Below are positions 7,797-17,291 of a DNA stretch of 49,851 nucleotides, one piece after another. The translations under genes and the position numbers were made by a program. Origin of the DNA: Hyphomicrobiales bacterium (lineage in GTDB: Bacteria > Pseudomonadota > Alphaproteobacteria > Rhizobiales > Beijerinckiaceae); assembly GCA_026400535.1 (NCBI GenBank), contig JAPLOU010000021.1, forward strand, positions 1-49,851, read 5' to 3'. The first letter of the stretch is position 1, and each line of letters starts with the position of its first letter. The notes beneath the pieces were generated by a model that did not search any database, was not told the origin of the DNA, and was given only the letters and a program-made list of their open reading frames with translations.

Positions 7797-9686
7797 ATGA
7801 CATCCGCAGCGCTGGCGGTTCCCGCCCTCGACGTGATTGCCATCGGTCGCTCCTCGGTTGACCTGTACGGGCAGCAGATCGGCGGCAGGCTGGAGGACAT
7901 GGCGAGCTTCTCCAAGGCTGTCGGCGGCTGCCCGGCCAACATCGCCATCGGCACCGCACGCCTGGGCCTGAAATCGGGCCTGATCACCCGTGTGGGCGAT
8001 GAGCACATGGGTCGCTTCATTCGCGAGCAAATGATCCGTGAAGGGGTCGCGACGGACGGCATCCACACCGACCCGGCGCGTCTGACGGCGCTGGTCCTGC
8101 TTGGCGTCAGCGACGACCGGACCTTTCCGCTGATCTTCGTCCGGGAAAACTGCGCCGACGCGGCGCTGGATGAAAGCGATATCGACGAGACCTTCATTGC
8201 CTCGGCCGCTGCCATCGTCGTGACCGGCACTCATTTCGCTCAGGCGCACACGGCAGCGGCGCAGCGCAAGGCGATGCGGATCGCGCGCGCGCACGGCCGG
8301 AAGGTCGTCTTCGACATCGACTACCGGCCCAATCTCTGGGGCCTTGCCGGTCACGGGGCGGGCGAAGAGCGCTACATGCGCTCGCACACCGTCACCGGAC
8401 ACCTCAAGGCGATCATCCCTGATTGCGACCTGATCGTTGGCACGGAGGAGGAACTCCACATCGCAGCGGGGTCGGAAAGTACGCTGGAGGCCCTGCGCAT
8501 CCTGCGCCGGCTAGCGCCCGGCGCGCTGATCGTCTGCAAGCGCGGACCGATGGGTTGCGTCGCCTTCCCGGGCGAGATCCCGGCTGACATCGGGCTCGGC
8601 GTCCGCGGGCCGGGCTTTCCTGTCGAGGTCTACAATGTTCTGGGGGCGGGGGACGCCTTCCTGTCCGGCTTCCTGCGCGGCTGGCTGCGCGGGGAGACTG
8701 TTGAAACAAGCTGCGCCTACGCCAATGCCTGCGGCGCCTTCGCCGTCTCGCGGCTGCTGTGCTCGCCCGAGAGCCCGACCTTTGCCGAACTGCAGCATTT
8801 CCTGACCGCCGGCTCGCCGCACCGCGCGCTGCGCCATGACGAGACGCTCAACCACATCCATCACGCGACAACGCGGCGCCCGGCGCCATCGTCGCTGCGC
8901 ATCCTGTCGATCGACCATGGCGCGCATGACCTGACGCCGGTGGCGCTTGGTCTTGGCGCCGATCCGGCCCGGATCCCCGCTTTCAAGCAGCTTGCGGTGA
9001 GGGCCTGCGTGACCGTGTCCGGCGGCCAGCCCGGCTACGGCCTGTTTCTCGATGGCGAACTGGGCCGCGCGGCCTTGTTCGAGGCAAGACGCCACCACCT
9101 CTGGCTGGCGCGCCAGTTTCCCCACGGCGACAGCGCAGCCTTTGCCAGCCATCCGCTGGAATGGCCGATCGACCAGGTGGTCAAGCTGATCGCCAATGCC
9201 CGGCCCGACGCGCGGACACCGCTCGACCAGCGTCTGCCCGAAATCCGGCAAGCCATGGCTGTCTGCCGTGCGGGTGCGCGCGAGACCATGATCGAGGCGC
9301 TGGCCGCCCCGGGCCGCACCACGGCGGCCTTGCTGGCCGATCTTTACGGACAGGGTCTCAAGCCCGATGTCTGGCTGATCGAGGCCCAGGCCAACCCAGG
9401 GGACTGGCAGGAGATCGAAGCGGTTCTGGCGCATCACGATCCGCTGTGCCGGGGCCTTGTCGTGATCGCGCGCGCGGCGCAATCCGCTCCCGAGATTGCC
9501 GCCGCCGCCGCTGTGCCGCAGGTCATCGGCTTTGTCGGCGGGCGCTCCATCTTCGGGGAGGCCTTGCGCGGCTGGCTTTCGGGCGCTCTTGATGACGCGG
9601 CCGCGATTCGGGCCATGGCGGAGCGCTTTTTCGCCTTGGCCCAGGCTTTTGACAGCGGCAGGCCATCGATGCGGGGGCGGGCGTGA
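7797..9686 (+). CDS. iolC: 5-dehydro-2-deoxygluconokinase fused to DUF2090 aldolase-like domain
   Basis: A 629-residue two-domain protein. Residues 1 to about 335 form a PfkB/ribokinase-type sugar kinase with GGCPANIAIG near the N-terminus and the ATP/anion-hole motif NVLGAGDAFLSGF near residue 280, whose Asp is the catalytic base. Residues from about 350 to the end match DUF2090, beginning ILSIDHGAHDLTP. IolC phosphorylates 5-dehydro-2-deoxygluconate. The DUF2090 part is annotated in other bacteria as the 5-dehydro-2-deoxyphosphogluconate aldolase (the IolJ step), giving DHAP and malonate semialdehyde. No separate iolJ is seen, which fits a bifunctional enzyme. Its TGA overlaps the iolD GTG start in a GTGA junction. 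Confidence 0.94.
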   Translation: MTSAALAVPALDVIAIGRSSVDLYGQQIGGRLEDMASFSKAVGGCPANIAIGTARLGLKSGLITRVGDEHMGRFIREQMIREGVATDGIHTDPARLTALVLLGVSDDRTFPLIFVRENCADAALDESDIDETFIASAAAIVVTGTHFAQAHTAAAQRKAMRIARAHGRKVVFDIDYRPNLWGLAGHGAGEERYMRSHTVTGHLKAIIPDCDLIVGTEEELHIAAGSESTLEALRILRRLAPGALIVCKRGPMGCVAFPGEIPADIGLGVRGPGFPVEVYNVLGAGDAFLSGFLRGWLRGETVETSCAYANACGAFAVSRLLCSPESPTFAELQHFLTAGSPHRALRHDETLNHIHHATTRRPAPSSLRILSIDHGAHDLTPVALGLGADPARIPAFKQLAVRACVTVSGGQPGYGLFLDGELGRAALFEARRHHLWLARQFPHGDSAAFASHPLEWPIDQVVKLIANARPDARTPLDQRLPEIRQAMAVCRAGARETMIEALAAPGRTTAALLADLYGQGLKPDVWLIEAQANPGDWQEIEAVLAHHDPLCRGLVVIARAAQSAPEIAAAAAVPQVIGFVGGRSIFGEALRGWLSGALDDAAAIRAMAERFFALAQAFDSGRPSMRGRA

Positions 9687-11530
9687 CCACAGTGAAGCTG
9701 ACCATGGCGCAGGCCCTCGTGCGGGCGCTGGCGGCGCAATCGACCGAGATTGGTGGCGAGCGCCAGCCGCTCGTGGCCGGGATGTTCGCCATCTTCGGCC
9801 ATGGCAATGTGGCCGGACTTGGCGAGGCCCTCCACGGCGCGCGCGGACAGCTTCCGACCTTCCGCGCCCACAATGAGCAGGCCATGGCCCATGCCGCGAT
9901 AGCCTTCGCCAAGGCGTCGCGGCGGCGCAGGATGCTGGCCTGCACGACCTCGATCGGCCCCGGCGCGACCAACATGGTGACAGCCGCCGCCGTGGCCCAT
10001 GTCAACCGCCTGCCGGTGCTGCTCCTGCCGGGCGATGTCTATGCCAGCCGCAGGCCAGACCCGGTGCTGCAGCAGGTCGAGAGTTTCGGCGACGGCACGG
10101 TGTCCGCCAATGACTGCTTTCGGCCGGTCTCGCGCTATTTCGACCGGATCGCGCGCCCCGAACAGATCATACCGGCCCTGAACAGGGCTTTGCAGGTCCT
10201 GACCGATCCGGCCGAATGCGGCCCCGTCACGCTGGCCCTGTGCCAGGACACCCAGGCGGAGGCCTTCGATTATCCTGTGAGCTTCTTCGAGGAGCGCCTC
10301 TGGCTGCCCCGGCGGCCGGAGCCGGACAGGCACGAATTCCGGACCGTGCTCGGCCTCCTGGCGGCAGCGAAGAAACCGCTGATCATTGCTGGCGGCGGCG
10401 TCCTCTACAGCGAGGCGGAGCAGCGTCTGGTGGCCTTCTGCGAAACCCACCGCGTCCCCTGCGCCGAAACACAGGCCGGCAAGTCGAGCCTGCCCTGGGA
10501 TCATCCGCTCAACCTCGGCGCCATCGGCGTCACCGGCACTGCCGCCGCAAACGCCATGGCGCGCGAGGCTGATCTCGTCCTGGCCATCGGCACCAGACTG
10601 CAGGATTTCATCACAGGGTCCTGGACCCTGTTCCAGAATCCCGCGATGCGGATCGTTGGCCTCAACATCGCGGCGTTCGATGCCGGCAAGCACCGGGCCC
10701 AGCCGCTGGTCTGCGACGCCAGGATCGGGCTTGAACAGCTCTCGGCCGCGCTCGGCGGCTGGCGTGCGTCTCCCGGCTGGGCAGGCAAGGCCAGCGAGCG
10801 CAAGGGCAAGTGGCTGGCCGATTCGGCGGCGGCGACGGCGCCCACCGTCAGCGATCTGCCCGGCGACGCCGCCGTGATCGGCGTGGTGCAGCGCCAGGCC
10901 ATGCCGGATGATGTGATCGTCTGCGCGGCAGGAGGACTGCCGGGCGAACTGCACAAGCTCTGGCAGGCCGGCGCGCCCGGCGGCTATCACATGGAGTATG
11001 GTTATTCCTGCATGGGCTATGAGATCGCCGGGGGACTCGGCGTCAAGATGGCGGATCCGGGCCGCCATGTAACGGTGATGCTGGGCGATGGTTCCTACCT
11101 GATGATGAACTCCGAGATCGCCACCTCCATCATGCTCGGGATGAAGCTGACGATCGTGGTGCTCGACAACCGGGGCTATGGCTGCATCAACCGCTTGCAG
11201 GTCGCCACCGGCGGCGCGCCATTCAACAACCTGCTGCGCAACACGGCGCATCTCGAACTGCCCGCCATCGATTTTGCCGCGCACGCGGCGTCGCTGGGGG
11301 CCATTGCCACCAAAGTCAGCGGCCTCGACAGGCTGGAAGCGGCGCTGAAGAAGGCGCGCAAGGCAAAACGCACCAGCGTCATCGTCATCGACACCGACCC
11401 GCTGGCCGCCACCGAGGCCGGGGGTCACTGGTGGGATGTCGCCGTGCCGGAGGTGTCCGAACGCGCCGGTGTCCGCAAGGCCCGCAAAGCCTATGAAGCC
11501 GCCCGCAAGACGCAGCGGCTGGGAGACTGA
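9683..11530 (+). CDS. iolD: 3D-(3,5/4)-trihydroxycyclohexane-1,2-dione hydrolase (ThDP dependent)
   Basis: A 615-residue thiamine-diphosphate enzyme that opens the inositol-derived ring, converting the trihydroxycyclohexanedione from IolE to 5-deoxy-glucuronate. The N-terminal pyrimidine-binding domain carries the conserved Glu in FRAHNEQAMAHAA. The C-terminal domain has the ThDP/Mg motif GDGSYLMMNSE followed by DNRGYGCIN. HGNVAGLGEAL near residue 40 is characteristic of IolD. It starts with GTG at 9683, overlapping the iolC stop by four bases. Length and motifs are those of a complete IolD. Confidence 0.96.
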   Translation: MTTVKLTMAQALVRALAAQSTEIGGERQPLVAGMFAIFGHGNVAGLGEALHGARGQLPTFRAHNEQAMAHAAIAFAKASRRRRMLACTTSIGPGATNMVTAAAVAHVNRLPVLLLPGDVYASRRPDPVLQQVESFGDGTVSANDCFRPVSRYFDRIARPEQIIPALNRALQVLTDPAECGPVTLALCQDTQAEAFDYPVSFFEERLWLPRRPEPDRHEFRTVLGLLAAAKKPLIIAGGGVLYSEAEQRLVAFCETHRVPCAETQAGKSSLPWDHPLNLGAIGVTGTAAANAMAREADLVLAIGTRLQDFITGSWTLFQNPAMRIVGLNIAAFDAGKHRAQPLVCDARIGLEQLSAALGGWRASPGWAGKASERKGKWLADSAAATAPTVSDLPGDAAVIGVVQRQAMPDDVIVCAAGGLPGELHKLWQAGAPGGYHMEYGYSCMGYEIAGGLGVKMADPGRHVTVMLGDGSYLMMNSEIATSIMLGMKLTIVVLDNRGYGCINRLQVATGGAPFNNLLRNTAHLELPAIDFAAHAASLGAIATKVSGLDRLEAALKKARKAKRTSVIVIDTDPLAATEAGGHWWDVAVPEVSERAGVRKARKAYEAARKTQRLGD

Positions 11531-11535
11531 CGGCC

Positions 11536-12447
11536 ATGACCAGCACGCCCCCCATCAGGATCGGAGCCAATCCGATCGGCTGGTCCAACGACGACCTCAC
11601 GGAAATTGGCGGCACCACGCCACTCGAAACCTGTCTGGCGGAGGCACGCGAGGCCGGCTTTGTCGGCATGGAGCTCGGCCACAAGTTCCCGCGCGAGGCG
11701 GCGGCGCTGAAGGCCGCGTTGGCGCCATTCGGCATGGCCTGCGTCGGCGGGTGGCATTCGGTCGAACTGCTCCGGCGCGACGCAAGGACTGAATTCGACC
11801 TGGCGAGGCCGCACCGGGACCTGCTGAAGGCGATGGGGACCGATGTCTTCATTGTCGCCGAGACCTCGAACGCCATCCATGGCGACCGGGCCATGCCGCT
11901 GTCGCGCCGGCCGCGGCTCACGCCGGCGGACTGGGCGCCGTTCTGCGCGCGGATGACTGAACTGGCCGACCGCCTGCGGGATGAGGGCCTCAGGCTGTGT
12001 TACCATCACCACATCGGCACGATCGTGGAAAGCCGCGCCGACATCGAGGCTTTCATGACGGGCTGCGGCCCCGCCGTGAACCTGTTGCTCGATACCGGCC
12101 ACGCCACCTGGGGCGGGTCCGATCCGGCCGAGCTGGCGACAGCCTATCGTGCCCGCATCAGCCATGTGCATGCCAAGGATGTGCGCCGGCCCATGATGGA
12201 CAAGGCGCGCGCGGGCGACTGGAGCTTTCTCGATGCGATTCTCGGCAAGGGATCCGAGCCCGGGGTCTACACCGTGCCGGGTGACGGCATGGTCGACTAC
12301 CGCGCCGTTTTCCGCGCGCTGAAGGGCTACCGGGGCTGGGTCATTGTCGAGGCCGAACAGGACCCGGCGAAGGCCCACCCGCTGACCTATGCGAAGACGG
12401 GCATGGCGCATCTGCGCTCGGCCCTCACCGCAGAGGGCCTCATCTGA
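11536..12447 (+). CDS. iolE: myo-inosose-2 dehydratase
   Basis: A 303-residue TIM-barrel protein of the xylose isomerase-like/AP endonuclease 2 superfamily. It removes water from 2-keto-myo-inositol (scyllo-inosose), the product of IolG. The N-terminal GANPIGWSNDDL is an IolE hallmark. The metal ligands expected for the fold are visible in CYHHHIGTIVE, LLLDTGHATWGG, SHVHAKDV and VIVEAEQDP. GGGAG lies upstream of the ATG, five bases after the iolD stop. Its own TGA shares one base with the iolB ATG (TGATG), so the two are probably translated together. Confidence 0.96.
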   Translation: MTSTPPIRIGANPIGWSNDDLTEIGGTTPLETCLAEAREAGFVGMELGHKFPREAAALKAALAPFGMACVGGWHSVELLRRDARTEFDLARPHRDLLKAMGTDVFIVAETSNAIHGDRAMPLSRRPRLTPADWAPFCARMTELADRLRDEGLRLCYHHHIGTIVESRADIEAFMTGCGPAVNLLLDTGHATWGGSDPAELATAYRARISHVHAKDVRRPMMDKARAGDWSFLDAILGKGSEPGVYTVPGDGMVDYRAVFRALKGYRGWVIVEAEQDPAKAHPLTYAKTGMAHLRSALTAEGLI

Positions 12448-13256
12448 TGCCGCATCTGTTGTGCCGCCCTGTTCTGACACCGGGCGCGTCTGTCCATGAC
12501 ATCACGCCGGCCAGGGCGCCGTGGACCTATGTCGGCTTCGAGGTGGTTGACCTTGGGCCCGGAGAGGTCCTGCGCCGCACCGGACAGGGCCGCGAACTGT
12601 GCCTCGTGATGGTTGCCGGTGAAGCGGCTGCCCGGGTCGATGGGCAAGGGTTCGGCACGATCGGCGGCCGTTCCGGCCCGTTTTGCGGCAAGCCGGCCTC
12701 GCTTTACGTCCCGCCCGCCAGGACCGTCGAACTCACCGCTGTCACCCCTTGCGAAGTCGCGGTCTGCTCGGCGCCCGCCACTGGCAGGCTGCCACCGCGC
12801 CTCATCCGGCCGGGTGAGGTCGGCGAGGAAACGCGCGGCCAGGGCAGCAACACGCGCCATGTCCGCAACATCCTTCCCGACACCTCGCCCCATGCCGAGG
12901 CTCTGCTCGTGGTCGAGGTGATCACACCGGGCGGCAACTGGTCGAGCTACCCGCCGCACAAGCATGACCGCGAGAACCTGCCGCATGAGTCACGGCTGGA
13001 GGAAACCTATTACCATCGCCTCAACCCGTCGCAGGGCTATGCTGTGCAGCGTGTCTATACCGATGACCGTTCGCTTGACGAGGTCATGGTTGTGCAGGAC
13101 CGTGATGTCGTTCTGGTGCCGGAGGGCTATCACCCGGTTGGCGCCGCCTACGGCTATGACCTGTGGTATCTGAATGTCATGGCCGGCCCGGAGCGCATCT
13201 GGCGTTTCCACAACGACCCCGATCACGCCTGGCTGCTGGCGCAGCCAACCGCGTGA
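12447..13256 (+). CDS. iolB: 5-deoxy-glucuronate isomerase
   Basis: A 269-residue bicupin of the KduI/IolB family that isomerises 5-deoxy-glucuronate to 5-dehydro-2-deoxygluconate, the substrate of IolC. The C-terminal cupin carries the metal-site pattern PPHKHDRENLPHESRLEETY (about residues 169-188), with a later His in VPEGYHPVGAA. It is the last gene of the rightward iol operon, 53 bases before a tRNA gene. The operon therefore contains SDR-C-D-E-B but no iolA (malonate semialdehyde dehydrogenase), which must be encoded elsewhere or be replaced. Confidence 0.95.
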   Translation: MPHLLCRPVLTPGASVHDITPARAPWTYVGFEVVDLGPGEVLRRTGQGRELCLVMVAGEAAARVDGQGFGTIGGRSGPFCGKPASLYVPPARTVELTAVTPCEVAVCSAPATGRLPPRLIRPGEVGEETRGQGSNTRHVRNILPDTSPHAEALLVVEVITPGGNWSSYPPHKHDRENLPHESRLEETYYHRLNPSQGYAVQRVYTDDRSLDEVMVVQDRDVVLVPEGYHPVGAAYGYDLWYLNVMAGPERIWRFHNDPDHAWLLAQPTA

Positions 13257-13309
13257 CCCGCGACTTGGCGGTTGCGCATGAAGGGGCCTTGCCCTTATAT
13301 CCAAACGGC

Positions 13310-13384
13310 GCGGGTGTAGTTCAGAGGTAGAACGTCAGCTTCCCAAGCTGAATGTCGTGGGTTCGATTCCCATCGCCCGCTCCA
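13310..13384 (+). tRNA. tRNA-Gly (anticodon CCC)
   Basis: A complete cloverleaf. The acceptor stem GCGGGTG pairs with CGCCCGC with one G-U pair. The anticodon stem TCAGC/GCTGA encloses the loop TTCCCAA, giving anticodon CCC. The T-arm shows GGTTCGATTCC, and CCA is encoded at 13382-13384. It lies just after iolB, and the DNA to its right at once becomes IS debris and accessory genes, as expected if its 3' end served as an integration point. I did not see a second copy of the 3' end in the window that would prove an att duplication. Confidence 0.97.
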
Positions 13385-13799
13385 AATTGTATCCAAGGAT
13401 TACAAATACTTGGGAAAGAAGTCGATATCAGGTGACGCTTCCAGCGATCCGCCATGGTCCCATGGTGGTCCCAGTAGCCCCCGGTTCGAGCTTGCGGACA
13501 CCGCCCAACGCAAAAGGAACGGTGCCGGTCTCTAGCTGCGGTGAAGGCCATCCATAACGGGAAAACACCGCGCGTGATCTTCGACAAGGTGCTGGTTGAT
13601 GGTCATGTCCTTGACGCTGAAATCCTTCAGCATCGCTGGAAGACAGGTGAACTGATGGCAGTGTCACGTCAGCTGGCTGATGGGCAGCACGTGGCGTTCG
13701 CCCACGATCCGATATGGGAACCGACCTTTTTTTGTGGGATCATGGAATGCGTGGACCAAGCGATAGCTCACCTTCGGAATCCCTTGAGCAAGAATGATG
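13385..13799. other. Degenerate stretch between tRNA-Gly and the first IS6 relic
   Basis: No convincing gene. A frame running rightward from 13541 reads into the IS relic and resembles a gene fragment rather than a gene: its first 60 residues are balanced in composition, but I do not recognise them and the rest is the transposase read backwards. The short frame antisense to the tRNA is an artefact. The stretch probably holds insertion scars next to the tRNA. Confidence 0.4.
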
Positions 13800-14354
13800 G
13801 CGTGCATCAATGGCGCATGCGCCGGAAGCGCAGCATGGCCCGTTCTCATGTCGCAAGGGCTGGTGAGGGTTCTCGGTGCGCTTGTTCAACCGGCGGCCTG
13901 TTTGGCGTTTGTCGATCACGCGCAGCGTTTTCAGGGCGGCGCCGTAGGACGCCAGGCGCATGGCGCTTCCGCGATTTGCTCAGGACTTGCGACGCTGTCT
14001 TCCTGTCGCGGCGCTTCGTGACGACGCTTTCGAGCACCTCGCCCTCATGATCAAGTGTCCGCAGACGAGAGTTGCACCCTCTTGATCGTCACAAGCATCG
14101 CGTCGAGGTGCCAGTCTCGATGCTGGACATGAGCGCATCGCCTGCACCCGGCTCCGCCGGATCTCGGTCGCGTAGATCGCCCCAAAGCGGTTCCACCAGA
14201 ACCGCACAGTCTCGTGCGTGATGTCGATGCCCGGCGCGCAGAGCAGATCCTCGACAGTCCGCCATGACCGCGGCTGGCGGACATGCATGATCAGCGCCAG
14301 GTGGATGATCGCGGGCGAGGTCTTGCAACACCGGACGATGCGCGGACTGCTCAT
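13800..14354 (-). pseudogene. IS6-family transposase relic 1 (frameshifted)
   Basis: Read leftward, the N-terminal part (from 14354) has the IS6-family helix-turn-helix pattern VEDLLCAPGIDITHETVRFW followed by NRFGAIYATEIRRSR. The frame then breaks. The central DDE-domain pieces reappear in shifted frames as LESVVTKRRDRKTAS and, further on, YGAALKTLRVIDKRQTGRRLN with KRTENPHQP. The frame breaks again at ERAMLRFRRMR near 13810. At least two frame changes make it non-functional. It shares its A/T-rich leader (AAGGCGGTTTTTT near 14390) with relic 3, so both derive from closely related elements. Confidence 0.8.
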
Positions 14355-14590
14355 GCTCAAGAGGCTGGGGACGTCCACCCGGACGGCAAGGCGGTTTTTT
14401 CTCCATGCCTCGCGGAGGCCCCCTGCAGGGTGGGCCACCCCTCAACCGAGGATTGGTAGATGCCCCCTCTGTCACATGTCGATTGCATGCCAGAAGGTCG
14501 CGAACCGGGTGCCAGAGGCCGCGTTGGCATTATGTTTGCCTCCCCTCAACCGCGAACAAGGACAATGAACCAACAAGCCTGAGGATGCCC

Positions 14591-14791
14591 ATGAGCCTTC
14601 GTGAAACGGTAGCGGTGCAGGCAGGGACCTGGACCGGCATCAGCGAGCCCAATGACGCGGCAGGTGCCATGGCTGACATGCTGGCCTCCAGCATCAAGGG
14701 TTTCGCCGCGTTGCGCGGCGAGCTCGCGTTCGAGGACGAACCATCCAGCTTCGAGGCTGCATTGCAGGCGACCAAGGAGCCGACATCATGA
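14591..14791 (+). CDS. GatC/AtzG-like small protein paired with amidase
   Basis: A 66-residue acidic protein encoded directly before an amidase, with an ATGA overlap. Small proteins in this position (AtzG, and more distantly GatC) wrap around and stabilise an amidase-signature enzyme. The C-terminal FEDEPSSFEAALQATKE is typical of the alphaproteobacterial versions. I chose the ATG at 14591 because GAGG lies six bases upstream; the ATG at 14585 has no space for one. A second, unlike-sequence member precedes another amidase at 34 kb. The partner role is inferred from size and context. Confidence 0.65.
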   Translation: MSLRETVAVQAGTWTGISEPNDAAGAMADMLASSIKGFAALRGELAFEDEPSSFEAALQATKEPTS

Positions 14792-16221
14792 ACAAGCCGG
14801 TTCAAGGTTCACTTCTGCACCTGTCGCTGACCGAAGCGGCCGCAGCGCTCAAGGATGGGTCCATCACGTCGGTGGCTCTGACGACGGCAGCGCTCGAGGC
14901 GTTCAGCCGGGTCGACAAGGTGATCAACGCGTCGATCTGGCTCGAAGGCGCGGTGGCGCTCGAAGCGGCTGAAGACCTCGACAAGAAGCGCAAGAGCGGG
15001 GCCAAGCTTGGCCCGCTGCATGGCATCCCGCTGGCTCACAAGGACATGTACTACAAGGCCGGCAAGCTCTCGACCTGCGGCTCCAGCATCCGCAAGGATT
15101 TCCGGCCGGCCTACACCGCCACCGTGATCGAGCGGCTTGAGGAGGCCGGTTCGGTAACGCTCGGCGGGCTCAACATGGCTGAGTTCGCGCAGAACCCGAC
15201 CGGCCACAACCAGCACTACGGGCATTGCCGCAACCCATGGCATCCGGACTACTGCACGGGCGGGTCGTCCTCCGGCTCGGGTGCAGCCGTTGCGGCGCGG
15301 CTGGTCTACGGTGCATTGGGCTCCGACACTGGCGGGTCCATCAGGCTGCCGGCCTCGATCTGTGGCGTCACCGGCATCAAGCCGACACAGACGCGTGTCT
15401 CACGCTATGGCGTGATGCCGCTGTCATTCTCTACCGACAATGTCGGTCCCTTGACGCAAACAGCCCGCGACGCCGCCCGCTTCATGGCCGTGATTGCCGG
15501 GCACGATCCCAAAGATCCAACCTCTGCGCACGAACCTGTCGCTGACTACGAGGCCGCACTGACAGGTGACCTGTCGGGCATGATCATCGGTGTTCCGACC
15601 AACTATTTCTTTGATGGGATCGATGCTGACGTCCAAGCTGCGTTCGATCAGGTCGTTCTGGTGCTCAAGGAGCGCGGCGCGGTGATCATTCCTGTCACGA
15701 TTCCCCATATCGATGCGATCGCGACCTATGCCGGCATCGTCTCGCGCGTGGAGGGCGGCACGATCCATGGCGAATGGATGCGTCGGCGCCCGCAGGACTA
15801 TGCGGTGCATCTCAGCGGGAGACTTTATCCCTCTCAGGGCATCCCGGCTGTCTGCTATGTCGAAGGCCTTGCCAGGCGCGGGCCTATCCTCAAGGCGGTT
15901 GGCAAAGAGGTGTTCGGGTTGTGCCACGCCTTCATCACCCCGACGCTGCGCATGACGGTGCCAACCCTGTTGTCAACTGACATCGATGCCGGGACGCCGG
16001 GCGCGATCGAGCTGTTTCAGGACATGTCGATCAACACCAGACCGATCAACTATCTTGGCCTGCCATCGGTGAGCGTGCCGTGCGGGCTTGATCCCAATGG
16101 CCTGCCAATCGGTTTTCAGGTTCAGGGGCGGCCATTCGCTGAAGCGCGCATTCTGGCGATTGCTGATGCCTATCAACGCGATACGGACTGGCATCGCCGC
16201 TTGCCGGCTAACGTCTCCTGA
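14788..16221 (+). CDS. Amidase signature enzyme (AtzE/GatA type)
   Basis: A 477-residue amidase. The Ser-cisSer-Lys triad can be placed at Lys85 (PLAHKD), Ser160 (GGSSSGS) and nucleophile Ser184 (GSDTGGSI). These enzymes hydrolyse carboxamides or carboxylated ureas such as 1-carboxybiuret. It overlaps the upstream AtzG-like gene by four bases, so an AtzE-AtzG-like complex is likely. The substrate is unknown. A same-length paralogue with its own small partner lies at 34181-35614. The following aldo/keto reductase begins 124 bases later. Confidence 0.92.
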   Translation: MNKPVQGSLLHLSLTEAAAALKDGSITSVALTTAALEAFSRVDKVINASIWLEGAVALEAAEDLDKKRKSGAKLGPLHGIPLAHKDMYYKAGKLSTCGSSIRKDFRPAYTATVIERLEEAGSVTLGGLNMAEFAQNPTGHNQHYGHCRNPWHPDYCTGGSSSGSGAAVAARLVYGALGSDTGGSIRLPASICGVTGIKPTQTRVSRYGVMPLSFSTDNVGPLTQTARDAARFMAVIAGHDPKDPTSAHEPVADYEAALTGDLSGMIIGVPTNYFFDGIDADVQAAFDQVVLVLKERGAVIIPVTIPHIDAIATYAGIVSRVEGGTIHGEWMRRRPQDYAVHLSGRLYPSQGIPAVCYVEGLARRGPILKAVGKEVFGLCHAFITPTLRMTVPTLLSTDIDAGTPGAIELFQDMSINTRPINYLGLPSVSVPCGLDPNGLPIGFQVQGRPFAEARILAIADAYQRDTDWHRRLPANVS

Positions 16222-16345
16222 TCGCGCTGCACAAGAACCACATCGCTGACGTTTCGGCTGCGGCTTGTGCCGCGTCAGATCAAGCTTGCGTTCCTGCGCA
16301 TGGCGGTGTTCGTTCGCGATCCATTCCGTCTCCTGGGGTCATGCC

Positions 16346-17287
16346 ATGAAGTATCGCAATCTGGGTCGTTCTGGTCTGCGGGTTTCGCTCATCGGTCTGG
16401 GCTGCAACAATTTCGGCGGCCGCATCGGGCTGGATGCCACGCGTGCTGTGGTCGACAAGGCCATAGACTGCGGGATCACGCTGTTTGACACCGCCGACAT
16501 CTACGGGGAGCGCGGCGGCTCGGAGACCCTGCTCGGAGAGGTCCTGGGCTCGCGCCGCAAGGACATCGTGCTCGCCAGCAAGTTCGGCATGGAGATGGAC
16601 GATACCGGTGCGAAGGTGGGGGGCTCGCGGCGCTGGATGATGCGGGCTGTCGAGGAGAGCCTTACCCGGCTCAAGACCGACTGGCTGGATCTCTATCAGT
16701 ACCACCGGCCAGATCCGCTAACGCCAATCGATGAAACGTTCCGTGCGTTCGAGGACATGATCAGGCAGGGAAAAGTGCGGTACATCGGCTGTTCCAACAT
16801 GCCGTCCTGGCAGGTAGCGACGGCGCAGTGGACGGCGAAGGACATTGGTGCGACACCGTTCGTCTCGGCACAGGATGAATACAGCCTTGTGGTGCGCGAT
16901 GCGGAGAAGGAGCTGATCCCGACCTTGCAGCACTATGGCCTGGGGCTCTTGCCGTACTTCCCTCTGGCCAGCGGGCTGCTGACCGGCAAGTACAAGCGCA
17001 ATGCGCCCATGCCGGAGGGAGCCCGGTTGACCAATACCCAGCGCCTGGCCAATCGCTATCTGACCGACGGCAACTGGGACAAGGCCGAGAAACTGGGTGA
17101 CTATGCGGCTGCGCAGGGCAGGACCATGGTCGAGCTTGCGTTCAGTTGGCTTGCGTCCCAGCCTGTGGTGTCGAGCGTGATTGCGGGCGCGACCAGACCC
17201 GAGCAGATCGCCGCCAACGTCAAGGCTGCTGACTGGGCGCTGACCGCTGACGACATAGCCGCGATCGACGCAATCACCAGGGCATGA
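16346..17287 (+). CDS. Aldo/keto reductase
   Basis: A 313-residue NADP-dependent (beta/alpha)8-barrel oxidoreductase. The N-terminus MKYRNLGRSGLRVSLIGLG and FDTADIYGERGGSE carry the catalytic Asp and Tyr; the Lys is in DIVLASKFG and the His in LYQYHRPDP. The C-terminal VIAGATRPEQIAANV is the cofactor-phosphate segment. Length and motifs resemble the YghZ/Tas and Kv-beta-like AKRs that reduce aldehydes or ketones. I chose the ATG at 16346 because it gives the standard family N-terminus; the ribosome-binding site is weak. A terminator-like hairpin follows the stop at once. Confidence 0.93.
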   Translation: MKYRNLGRSGLRVSLIGLGCNNFGGRIGLDATRAVVDKAIDCGITLFDTADIYGERGGSETLLGEVLGSRRKDIVLASKFGMEMDDTGAKVGGSRRWMMRAVEESLTRLKTDWLDLYQYHRPDPLTPIDETFRAFEDMIRQGKVRYIGCSNMPSWQVATAQWTAKDIGATPFVSAQDEYSLVVRDAEKELIPTLQHYGLGLLPYFPLASGLLTGKYKRNAPMPEGARLTNTQRLANRYLTDGNWDKAEKLGDYAAAQGRTMVELAFSWLASQPVVSSVIAGATRPEQIAANVKAADWALTADDIAAIDAITRA

Positions 17288-17291
17288 TGTC

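Noticed and set aside
13310..13384. att-site duplication of the tRNA 3' end
   Set aside because: I found no second copy of the tRNA 3' segment and no intact integrase gene in the window.
13321..13587. Leftward frame antisense to the tRNA encoding a GDGNRTHDIQ-like peptide
   Set aside because: It is the reverse reading of the tRNA-Gly gene, a well-known annotation artefact.
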